Made by a program: the position numbers and the translations under genes
The notes under the pieces: model-generated
The model's database searches: none
Seen by the model: the letters and a program-made list of their open reading frames with translations, nothing else
What the model was told of the DNA's origin: nothing
Shown: piece after piece, positions 12,538-21,103 of the stretch
Position numbering within the stretch: position 1 is the stretch's first letter
Layout of the letters: each line of letters begins with the position of its first letter
Source of the DNA: Sphaerosporella brunnea
Taxonomy: Eukaryota > Ascomycota > Pezizomycetes > Pezizales > Pyronemataceae
DNA: 64,000 nucleotides
Assembly: GCA_008704415.1 (NCBI GenBank)
Contig: VXIS01000063.1
Span: forward strand, 1-64,000
Direction: 5' to 3'

Positions 12538-13315
12538 GCCAACTTCCCAGCTCCCAGGCAACGAAATGGCTGACCATTTTGCCAAGGCTGCAGCAAGAGA
12601 CCAGCTCGACAGACCACACACTGTTGAGGTCACCTCTCTCGCACACATCGGACGTCTGGTCACTGCCGCCAGATCAAAGGACCGAAACGGGTGGCTCAGC
12701 CAACAGATCAAAGCCAAATCCTACTACAGACGCAAGGCAAAGTGGGACAAGGCGGCGGCGAAGGCTCCGAAGGCTTTGGCATCCCGCTACTATCAGCTCC
12801 GTCTGAACAAGACGCCTACAGCCCCATACCTCATGTGGACGGGTCGCAGAGCGGACGACAAGTGCTGGTGGTGCCGCAAGGCACCCAAGCAAACAAGGGA
12901 GCACCTCATGAAGAGATGCGCTAAGTGGCGTAAAGAGCAGGATGCTTTGTGGAAGACAATTGGTGCGGCGACGAGAGAGGGCGATAAGGAGGGCTGGAAG
13001 AAAACCTCCACTCCTGTAGCCAGAATTCTGGCGGATGCAAGATGCACTGAAGCCGTCCTCGGCTTTCTGGGTAGCACACAAGTGGGAAAGTGGCCGGAGA
13101 AGTCACAAGAATGATCAGAAATTGATGTCTTTTCCCTTTGTCTTTCTTTTCTTTTTCACTCTATCAGTTACGAATTTCCTTGGTGCGCCTTTCAGATCAC
13201 GCCCATCTGTGGACACTTGAGGTTCAAGGGTAGATCTGTGTATATAGCCCCCATGTCATGGCCGCAAGCGGCCGAATACAGGATGATTAAAACAAAACAA
13301 AAGCCAACTTCCCAG
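12538..13315 (+). mobile_element. 5'-truncated LINE (Tad/I-like) with 13-bp target duplication
   Basis: A 752-bp insert (12551-13302) is bounded by identical copies of GCCAACTTCCCAG at 12538-12550 and 13303-13315. It begins inside the coding sequence, at the LPGNEMAD motif, and ends in an A/C-rich tail (ATTAAAACAAAACAAAA) directly before the right duplication. This is the classical product of target-primed reverse transcription with 5' truncation. Just before the tail lies a perfect hairpin, GGCCGCAAGCGGCC (13261-13274). The element shares its coding and 3' sequence with the copy at 18.0-18.4 kb. Confidence 0.9.
12551..13114 (+). pseudogene. LINE ORF2 C-terminus: RNase H end plus zinc knuckle
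   Basis: The remaining open frame starts at LPGNEMADHFAKAA, the last conserved block (GNExAD) of the RNase H domain found in Tad- and I-type LINEs. It continues through a basic linker to CWWCRKAPKQTREHLMKRC, a C-x2-C-x8-H-x4-C zinc-binding arrangement usual at the C-terminus of these ORF2 proteins. It ends at a TGA at 13112-13114. The frame is open, but endonuclease, reverse transcriptase and most of RNase H are missing because of 5' truncation. The apparent ATG at 12536 lies in flanking and duplicated DNA and is fortuitous. No function is expected. Confidence 0.85.
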
Positions 13316-14757
13316 GCTGGACCGCATTTCTCTTCTCGGTCACTGGCTTGCAAAGCGAACCATTATGCATACCCTTGGAACCATCGGATACTTTGTATTC
13401 GGGATTGAACGGTTCGGAGCGGAGAAGGGCGGGAGCGCCAGAGTCTACGATCACGTTGGCTTTGCAGGTGGAGGTGCGGAGCTATCCTGAGTCGGGAGTC
13501 GATGCACACGCTCTTTAGGCCTCTTTTGGTGGCGCTTGTTGGGCGGACTCTCGATATGCATATGCGTTTAGAGCATGCTGTTAAACTGCTAAAGATGAAA
13601 AGTTGAGGACATAAAGAGACCCACGGAAGGAAAACAGCAAACGAAAAAAAAAAAAAGAAAAAAAAAACTGTATTGAAGGAAGCAAATTCGACTGACACAA
13701 GAAAAGGCTAAAACACTCCGCGTACACGATTCCTTGAGGTATCGAATTAGATTCCACTCCCCCCCCGGGGCCCCCAACTGCCAAAAAATATTTTTCCATA
13801 TCTCAAAACAGTTTTTATCACAGAACCGTTGAAACTTAGAGAAAAAGGAAAAAAAACGGGTCAAGCCTTCCCAATATCGACTGACGTCGTTTTGGGGGGG
13901 GGGGGGGCAACATAAAACTGCACTCGGCGTCCCGGTAAGTTTTTCGAAACTCCGATATATGCAGCGTTTTTTTACAGGTGTCAGCGTTGTGGTCGCCCCA
14001 TCTGGCCACAGGCGCGCGGTCTTGCCTTTCAATTCTCCGTTCTGCATCAGACTCTCCTCCATGCCAATCGATGAGCAACATCCTCCACAACTTCCAAATC
14101 GGAATATTCCCACCGACTAGTGTGATGGGAGCAGAAGCTTTATCTCCTCCTCAGAGAGTAGCTAAGGTATCATGACGAAACTCGAAACTAATGCAATATT
14201 TATAGCGGCGGCGAGAAAGAGGGGGGGAGGGGGGGCAGCGACCTTCAGGTTGAGTCTATCTGCTACACATCGATGTCACTCGACAGGAGCGGGGGAACAT
14301 CACCGGCAATAAGTAATGGGGGGCATCTCAGAGCGGTTGCAGAAACTATGAGCCAAACGAGACACTCAGTGTTTGCCGTACATTGGCCATGGTCGTCTGC
14401 TGGAATTGCGACCACGGCCAGCCGTACCCAAGCCCGGCCGCATCACCAACAATTGCCACTGCCCTGTGATTGAGTTTCAAAACATTCTTTCAGAGCCGGT
14501 GGAATTGTTTAACTTCAGTGATTTAAATTAAACATCCTATTGACACAGAAACTCTTGTTCCACATGTAGATCCCACGCAATATCCAGAGTCAGAATTTTA
14601 CTAAGTTCCAGTCCTAGAGCGAGGAGGAAGGCCAAGGCAAGATGAAAGGATGACGAGCAATTCAGAGGGGAAGGGGGGGACATATCTTGAATGATGCCGA
14701 GGGGAACAGAAAGAGAGCGGGAGGGGAAAAAAAAAGAAAAAGAAATCAGATACTCTC
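13316..14757. other. Gene-poor sequence with homopolymer runs
   Basis: No assignable gene. It contains A runs near 13646-13667, a 14-base G run at 13894-13907, G runs near 14221-14236 and an A/G-rich stretch just before the next tRNA gene. That A/G-rich stretch (14726-14747) is the T-rich pol III stop of the minus-strand tRNA. Confidence 0.5.
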
Positions 14758-14843
14758 TGACCACGGCAGGGATCGAACCTGCAATCTCTTGATTCCAATC
14801 GAAACAATCGTAGTCAAGCGCCTTGCCATTGGGCCACGCGGCC
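14758..14843 (-). tRNA. tRNA-Arg (anticodon ACG), with intron
   Basis: Minus-strand copy of the same 86-base tRNA-Arg(ACG) gene, with identical exons and the intron TTGTTTCGATTGGA after the base following the anticodon. Its 3' flank (reading minus) resembles that of the copy at 11.7 kb: an AGAGTATCTGATTTC-like segment and then T runs serving as pol III stop. This suggests the two copies duplicated together with a little flanking DNA. Confidence 0.9.
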
Positions 14844-15656
14844 ATTGTTATCTTTTTCTCAATGAATAACAAATATTGTTGGAGTCATGCAATTTGCTAT
14901 TTTTGTGTAGCTGGATAGGTGAAGGAAGTAAGCTTGATATTAAGCGGAGGAGCCGTGGTGTAATGTCGCTTTATCTAGCTAGCTGTCCAGATACGGCCGG
15001 CCACGTGGCCGTGGTACGTAATCCGCCACTACGTATTCATCCTTGAGTCCTCAACCAAGTTCCGCCTCGACGCCTCCCCCCGAAATACTTCAGAAACACA
15101 CCATCCCGAGCGATTCCGCCCATCCCAGCCGGTGCCTACCTCCGAAATTGCGGCCATAACCTCCGAGTGATGATCGATGTCCGATGTTAGGTTGACGTCA
15201 GTTCCGCATAATGCCAGTGTTTGCTTTCTTGCTACTATTTCTGGTGGAGCGATGCCGGGTTTTATTGCGCACATAAATATATTGCGGGCCTGGCATGTCA
15301 GATCGTCCCGGCCGGCTTGATGAGCCGACGAATTTAGAGATGCGCTGATGAGGGGGAAGTCATTACTGCTGCTTGGGACTAATGTTGGGATGATGTATAT
15401 TCTGGGAGTAAGAGTGCGCTGCGGTCAGAAACTTAAGATTGGGATAAAGAATAAGATGAAACGGGAAAGGGAACATCATCCGTAGATCTCTGTCTGGATA
15501 TTCCGAGACTGACGCCGAGATATAGGAGCAACTTATGGAACACGGGAACGCACTCGGTGGAAGCAGTTGAGTGGTTGGTTGGATGCATAAATGGAGTACG
15601 TAAGGTAAGTGACTCAGGGCCACGCCGCTTAGAGTATCCGATATTGATGTCGTATA
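14844..15656. other. Gene-poor sequence
   Basis: Nothing assignable between the tRNA and the MITE. Open frames at 15363-15814 minus run through the MITE and are not considered genes. Confidence 0.5.
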
Positions 15657-15882
15657 CCGCATAAACTCGCAAACAAGAGCCTGGACGGCGCGAAAAGAGT
15701 AGTAGGAAAAGGCGTGAGGTGTGGGTGAAGAATAGTAGAGGTGCGCGTTTTGAGATCTCGGCTGCCGGTTGACCTGCACACCACTTCATAAAATTTGCGA
15801 ATCAGGTAGTTCATTTCACCCTCACGCCTTTTCCTACTACTATTTTTGCGCCGTCCAGGCTCTTGTTTGCGAGTTTATGCGG
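15657..15882. mobile_element. 226-bp MITE with about 62-bp inverted ends, TA-flanked
   Basis: The left arm begins CCGCATAAACTCGCAAACAA (15657) and recurs inverted at the right end (to 15882). The arms match over about 62 bases with two mismatches near base 40. TA dinucleotides lie directly outside both ends (15655-15656 and 15883-15884), as for Tc1/mariner-type insertion. The central 100 bp codes for nothing recognisable. It therefore looks like a non-autonomous miniature DNA transposon. No second copy is in the window. Confidence 0.8.
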
Positions 15883-17510
15883 TATCTACGCGTGGAATAG
15901 ACACTGTCTGTCTGATTGTGTTTGTACGTGTGCCGTTGCGCTTTGAGCAAAATGCCAGTATTAGTGCTTACCGTTGCATCCGTTGCATTTGGGTCTGGCC
16001 GTCGCATGCGGGCGGTGCGGCGGCTAGCTGTTATTTTTCACTATGTAACAGACGGGTGAACCTTGTCGACCGTTTTTTTTTTTTTTTTTGTAGATCTGGT
16101 ATGATAGGCAGGTATCTTCGCAACTTACATCCTTTTCGCCCACCAGCATGAGGTATGTAAGTTGGGAGCCGTTTCTTGTCTTTCTTGTCGTCCTCGGAGT
16201 TAGACGATCATACTGTGCGTTCCATGCGCGACGCAAAAGGCGTGGGAAAGTTCTGAGTCGAAACGCACAAGCAAGATAACGTACTATCCATACCCCGCTT
16301 CGCCAATCCACCAGGGATGTGCAAGGCTTCGCTTGTTGAAAGCTTGGGAGGCCCGTCGATCACTGTATTGCGGTGTGGAGTTACTTAATCTGTATACATA
16401 TCTGAGCTTAGCCGGTGTGCATGTGAAAGCCATTGATTGAGATTGAATGCCCTCAGTATTGTGCAAACAAAGATTCTGTTGACAGGCAAGGGATTTACCG
16501 TTTGCATTGCCCTTTATTCATCCCGCTATTGCCGCCGGCGGGGTCAATACCGTGGCCTAGTTTGGAAGTGTATCGAGCGCTGGCCAGATGAGTTGAAGAT
16601 TGAATTGAGGGAGAAAAGTAAGAGTGAAGTCGAAGCCGCAGTTCCCACGTTGAGCGTATCACGAGATGGCCGGGGGCAATGACACTTTGCAGAAAAGCCA
16701 GTCGAACCGGGACCAGTCCGGCACTGTCCGGGACACCAAATGCTGGTGGCCGATATGCAGGGCTGAAAAATAGCGATGGAAGTGGAGAACTGGCTGCTAT
16801 TACATAGATCTCACGAACTGTCGTTCTGTTCCTAGGCCTGCTTTGCTTGACGTTTGCGAACCATACATAGTTGGGCGGCGACGATCGAATGAGCAGCTGG
16901 AATGGAGAAAGAAGCCAGACGGCATGGTCGCCAGTTTGGTATCTCCACGCCGCGGATAATCCCTCTTTGGAGCCAGCCAGCCAAACGGCTGTCTGCATGA
17001 TGGAAGCAGCTGGACATCTGATAGTGTCGATCGAGGCGTGTGTCTGGTCTGCACTTGCACTTGCACTTGCACACAGTCTGTCGGGGCCAAGCGCTCGCAA
17101 AGGATCGCCAGCAACATGGGAGGTGTAGAACGGTTGCCAACCAGTTGCCAACCTCCACTACACCACCGACGAGTAGCCTCACAACAGAGCACGAAATTTA
17201 AAGCCAGTGGAAATGGTCCGAGTGCTCAGCAGTGAAGATAAAGCTCATCTGCACCTACGAGTGCCGTACGGTTGCCAACCGATTTTTGCTGTAGCGCGGT
17301 TGTCAACCCCGTCGGAGCTTGTTTACCTACGGGTTTCCCACCCAGCTCTATTACTGACCACTGTCCAAGCACGTCGCTTCCGGCCGCCTCTCGCACAGCT
17401 TCACTGCCCGCTGAACGGTACGTGTCAGTATACTTCGGCGCCGGCGAAATTGCCTTATTACCGGGATAATACGGTACCCATCATCGCCAACCCCCTCCTT
17501 CCGCCACTGA
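15883..17510. other. Gene-poor sequence with a degenerate MITE end
   Basis: No gene is assigned. A long minus frame (16495-17151) lacks motifs and is crossed by the tandem hexamer CTTGCA near 17053-17075. GGTTGCCAAC recurs near 17131 and 17271, with a shorter TTGCCAACC near 17142. At 17438-17475 the string TTCGGCGCCGGCGA ... ATAATACGGTAC closely matches the right terminus of the 343-bp MITE at 33.7-34.0 kb and is probably a diverged relic of it; I did not find its left partner. Confidence 0.45.
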
Positions 17511-18999
17511 CCCGTACCCTCAACTACCGACCTTGAAAAGTCCGTTCTTTGGCCGATTACCAGCACCCTAACTGGGGACGCCACCGCCCGCTGCTCGCCA
17601 TCTACTCCCTCCTCCACCCACCCTCCGGCCTCCTTGACCGTGCGGACCGAAAAGCCAATTCTCTCTCTGATCACCAGCTTCCCAACTGAGGACGCCGTCT
17701 CCCGCAGCGGGACACCCTCACCGTTTACTTCCCCCTCCCCCTCACAGTTTTCTCCTTTCGCTCCACTCGGGGCCTTCCACCCTCCCGTTTCCCCAGTCTC
17801 AACCGCTTTGACCGAACCGTTCATCATTGAACACGAGAAGCCCCATCCCGTTGTGCACACAATGGACCCCATCAATGAAGAAGAACCCATTGGTGCGCGC
17901 CCGAACGACTCGGCGGATAAGCCCGTGTTTGTGGTGTGCTAGGCCCATCCCGCTACACTGCTCGCTGTCGAAATGTGTTGCTGCCTCTTGACGACACAGG
18001 TTGACGAGATGGGACGCGCTCTCCAGCATCTCACGGCAACCGCGGAGAGATGGCCGACCAGATTGCCAAGGCCGCAGCAAGGGACCGACTTGACAGATCA
18101 CACGCGACTGAGGTCACCTCCTTAGCACACATCGGACGCCTGGTCACCAACGCTAGATCGAAAGACCGAAATGCATGGCTCAGCCAACAGATCAAGGCCA
18201 AGTCCTACTACAAGCGCAAGGCAAAATGGGACAAGACCGCGGTAAGGACCCCGAAGGCCCTGGCATCCCGGTACTATCACAAGTCACGCCCGTCTGTGGA
18301 CACCTGAGGTCCAAGGGTAGACTTTTCGTATATAGCCATATGTCATGGCCGCAAGCGGCCGAATACATCATGATTAAAACAAACAAAAACAAACAAACGG
18401 CAACCGCGGAAAACTACTCAGAAATCCGGCAACTGATCCCCCATCCACTGCGCCTGTTCCTTACTTTTCACGGCCTTGTCTGGGCCGCTGCGTGGGTACG
18501 CTTGCCAGAACCACTGCCACTCTTCATCGCCAATATACCCATCCCTTTGAAATCCAGCCGCCCTGCCGATCCGTTTGGCGATCTCAAGCTGGACCCCCGA
18601 ATTCCGCTGCCTGAAGAGGTTGTGCGTGTCGCCCTTCAAGCATCTCCTGATGCGATTGGCTTCATGGTGTTTTTCAACTACAGTTTTTTCGCTGTATACG
18701 AAAAGTCTGTCGACCTGGAACACATCGTACCTTTAGTGCCGTCCCGTTTCGGTGGCCTTTGCGTAGAGGTTACCCACGATTCAATCTCCGTTTCAAGTGA
18801 AAACTCTGATTCTACTCCCAACGATCGAGAACCAGTGCAGCAGGAACAAATCCCGCCGGGCAGCACGATCTGGGTTAAGGGGCCCCATTTCGGTGGTCCG
18901 CCGTTAGGCAAACCACGGGGAGGAGCCAAGGGAGCCGCTCGCTGGATACCTGTGTCAACACCTCCGGGAGGAAGACCAGTCAAAACATTTTCACTTTGA
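17511..18999 (+). pseudogene. Unknown gene interrupted by a LINE insertion
   Basis: A proline/serine/threonine-rich frame opens after a stop at 17508 and runs to about 17933 (segments TEKPILSLITSFPTEDAVSR and a related upstream TxxLEKSVLWPITST). A good 66-base intron follows (17934-17999, GTGTGC...GACACAG). The next exon reads VDEMGRALQHLTATA, where the LINE at 18047-18396 breaks it. After the right duplication the frame resumes as ENYSEIRQLIPHPLRLF and stays open to a TGA at 18997-18999. Both duplications are read in the same codon phase (ACG GCA ACC GCG), so removing the insert and one duplication gives one continuous frame. The part after the insertion is about 200 residues, with a hydrophobic first half and a serine/proline/glycine-rich end. 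I do not recognise the family. The true start is unknown and the 5' part may also be damaged. Confidence 0.6.
18033..18410 (+). mobile_element. Second 5'-truncated LINE copy, internally deleted
   Basis: The insert 18047-18396 is flanked by identical 14-base copies of ACGGCAACCGCGGA (18033-18046 and 18397-18410). It begins GAGATGGCCGACCAG, the EMAD part of the RNase H motif, and follows the 12.5-kb copy closely through SKDRNAWLSQQIKAKSYYKR. It then skips roughly 390 bp of that copy (junction near 18288) and rejoins at the shared 3' end, with the hairpin GGCCGCAAGCGGCC (18346-18359) and a tail of AAAC units. The deletion removes the zinc-knuckle part, so it arose before or after insertion by recombination or template jumping. 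It lies inside the gene described at 17511-18999. Confidence 0.9.
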
Positions 19000-19149
19000 T
19001 GGCCGAGCATACGGCCTTGTAGAGCGCATCGAGGAGATCATGCTGGCGCTGGTCCGGAGTTGATATCACCTCTGGTTGAGAAGTTATCCTCTGCGACGTC
19101 CCCCGGAGGTGGGCCGAGCTGGAACTGAGCCAACCATTTTCACTTTGAT
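18986..19149 (+). repeat. 15-bp direct repeat, degenerate duplication of a gene end
   Basis: CATTTTCACTTTGAT occurs at 18986-19000 (over the stop codon of the interrupted gene) and again at 19135-19149, directly abutting the telomeric repeats. Upstream of both copies lies a similar CCTCCGGGAGG / CCCCCGGAGG segment. The interval therefore looks like an old imperfect tandem duplication of about 149 bp. Confidence 0.6.
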
Positions 19150-19171
19150 AGGGTTAGGGTTAGGGTTAGGG
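19149..19171 (+). repeat. Interstitial telomeric repeat (TTAGGG)
   Basis: TAGGG followed by three full TTAGGG units forms a short telomere-type array inside the window. Ascomycete telomeres commonly use TTAGGG. It lies exactly at the junction between the duplicated gene end and a decayed transposase, which suggests repair of a chromosome break. A working chromosome end is not implied. Confidence 0.85.
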
Positions 19172-20984
19172 TGGGAAAACGGATCCCTAGAAAAGACCGG
19201 CGCGACCGCCGGTACGAAAGGACCCGTCACGACTACCGCCATCGCTGCCGCCCAGCGTGAAGCTGCAGACGAAAACACCCATCCTTCTTCCTTAGGAAGA
19301 CAGCCAGAACGGCCATACGATGTGGAACATTCAAGCAGGAACTTGCCACCAAACGGCCTATATCCTCCTTCAGGCCAAAGTCTTCGCTCCTTCAAAACCA
19401 CTTTTAAACCCTTTGCCTTCCCTTTGGTCTTAGGGCGTAGTGGTTGTTTTCCATTTTCCATCCATACTCTTCTCTTTCCATCGTTCGCATTGAAGGTTGA
19501 CTCATCGTGCGTGACGAAAACTAACGCAGTTTCTCCAGGGCGAAGGCCTTAAAATAATTAGCACGCATCACTCACTCTGCGCGATGTGTATAGCATACCA
19601 GGTGGTAGTTCCCAAGTCCCATCTTCCTTAAAAATAACAAGCCTGCGCTCAATCTCATTCCATTTGGGAATAAAAACCTTGTTCCTATAAGAGACAACAT
19701 CTTCCCTTTCGTGGCCGTCAATGTAAACACCCTTGCGTACTTGACCAAATTTAAAGCCAAGCTTTTTCAACCACCAGCGAGCTGTTCTAGCTCTGATTTT
19801 TCTGTTCTTAGGTACCGTGGTGGCTCTAAGTTCGAATCCCGGGCCGTTGACTGCTTTAAGTTATCGTCTGAGTCGGATACTGCTTCAGCAGCCTCCAAAC
19901 ACGCGCCCACCGCTTCACTTGCTTTTTGAGAGTCCAAATAATCACCTACAACCTTTGCAAGCTTGTAGGCAGTAATATCTAGTGAGGCCGCAGTTAGCTA
20001 TTGCTTAAAATAGCGCGGAGCATGTCTTTTTACCTTCTCCCACTCCTGCAAGCCAGTCGCGTACCGCCAAATGAACCCCTTCGTCATCAAACCAAGATGC
20101 AGTTTTTTGAAAGCAGCCCTGCCTGCCTTCCTCAATCTTTTCGGTCTTAATCCACTGCCGCTCCCACACTCAACTACCTTGCGGGCAAAGTATAAACCAC
20201 GTCCAAAACATCTGGCCACCATATAGGATAACCCCTCGCGCGTCTCTCCTACAATATTTGTCAGTTTTATCTTACTTAATACTGTTGCGGCGGGGACGAA
20301 TGGTAGCGGGGGCTGAAGACTTACCTAGCTGCTTGCCCCGTTGAATTTTCAAGAAAGACAACACTACTCAATGCCTTGTCAAGTTTTGCCCAAAGAGATT
20401 TGTTTTTGCCGACTGTAGCTTTTTCTCTAATTTCTCTATCGCTGTCCTGCGGTCCTCAAGCTCCATTTGTTCACGAGAAATTCCACGTTTCAGTTAGCAG
20501 GCTCAGGCTCAGAACCCGACCGAACCTCCTTGTCTTTCAAGTTGACTAGCCAGCCTTTATTCAAGGGGCGGCAATCCATAGCAGCTTCCTCAAGGTGTTG
20601 GGCCGCAACATGTTTTCTCCTCTGTTGCTTCTTGCTGAGCTTCGGACCTCGCTGGTTTGGAAATTTGATGGGTTTAAATGCCGTGGCACCTCCTTTTTCT
20701 GCACATCTCATCATCACAGCTAAAGCATCTTGTTCTTCGTCCTCTTCTGCTTCACTGATTGCACAGTCATCCTCCTCTTGGTCGCCGTCTTCTATCCCCG
20801 CCCAATGAACAGCTGCCGGTATCGCCTCGTGTTCCCAAGGAACCACCTCTTGCAGCTCAGATACAGCCTCCTTATCTATCTCATCTTGCAAATCTGACTC
20901 GGGGGTCTCTGTTTTCTTGCACTTTGCTACTGACAGCACCCGTGCTTTTTTAAGATGCCGGTACCGCTTGGTTCCGAGAGGCAT
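19172..20984 (-). pseudogene. Decayed DDE transposase (Tc1/mariner-like, fungal type)
   Basis: Minus-strand blocks are collinear with a DDE transposase type common in fungal genomes. The N-terminal part (20984-20490) is acidic, with QRGPKLSKKQQRRKHVAAQ. A middle part (20222-19998) holds FGRGLYFARKVVE and, in other frames, traces of an AYKLAKVVGDYLDSQ segment (near 19930-19990). A linker (19800-19590) reads WWLKKLGFKFGQVRKGVYID then GHEREDVVSYRNKVFIPKW. The catalytic block near 19430-19530 is VFVTHDESTFNANDGKRRVW, with the second aspartate of the DDE set in THDES. Several frameshifts and stops separate these, and sequence beyond about 19370 is not recognisable, so the last catalytic residue is lost. 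I did not find terminal inverted repeats. It is inactive. Confidence 0.75.
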
Positions 20985-21029
20985 GGTGGATCTGAAGCAA
21001 ACGTGGGCTTGACGTTGCTCAGACAGCGG

Positions 21030-21103
21030 CTTCTCGTTGCGCGACTGGGACTTCTCGTTGCGCGACCGGGCCTTCTCGTTGCGCGACCGGGACTTTTCGT
21101 TGC
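21030..21103. repeat. 21-bp tandem repeat, 3.5 copies
   Basis: The unit CTTCTCGTTGCGCGACCGGG(A/C) is repeated at 21030, 21051 and 21072, with a partial fourth copy at 21093. The array lies just upstream (minus strand) of the transposase start and may belong to its promoter or terminus. Nearby, GGTTGCTGGCTGTCG is also doubled (about 21351-21384). Confidence 0.85.

Noticed and set aside
12536..12550. ATG at 12536 as the start of a host RNase H-like gene
   Set aside because: It lies in flanking DNA and the target duplication; the homology begins only after the duplication, so the start is fortuitous.
16495..17151. 218-codon minus-strand open frame
   Set aside because: Overlapping frames are open on both strands, a hexamer repeat lies inside, and no family feature is visible.
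17351..17890. 179-codon minus-strand frame
   Set aside because: It is the mirror of the plus-strand exon of the interrupted gene, which has the better splice and frame continuity.
19815..19850. tRNA-like TTCGAATCCCGGG segment
   Set aside because: Only a T-loop-like string is present; no acceptor or anticodon arm can be paired, and it lies in the decayed transposase.
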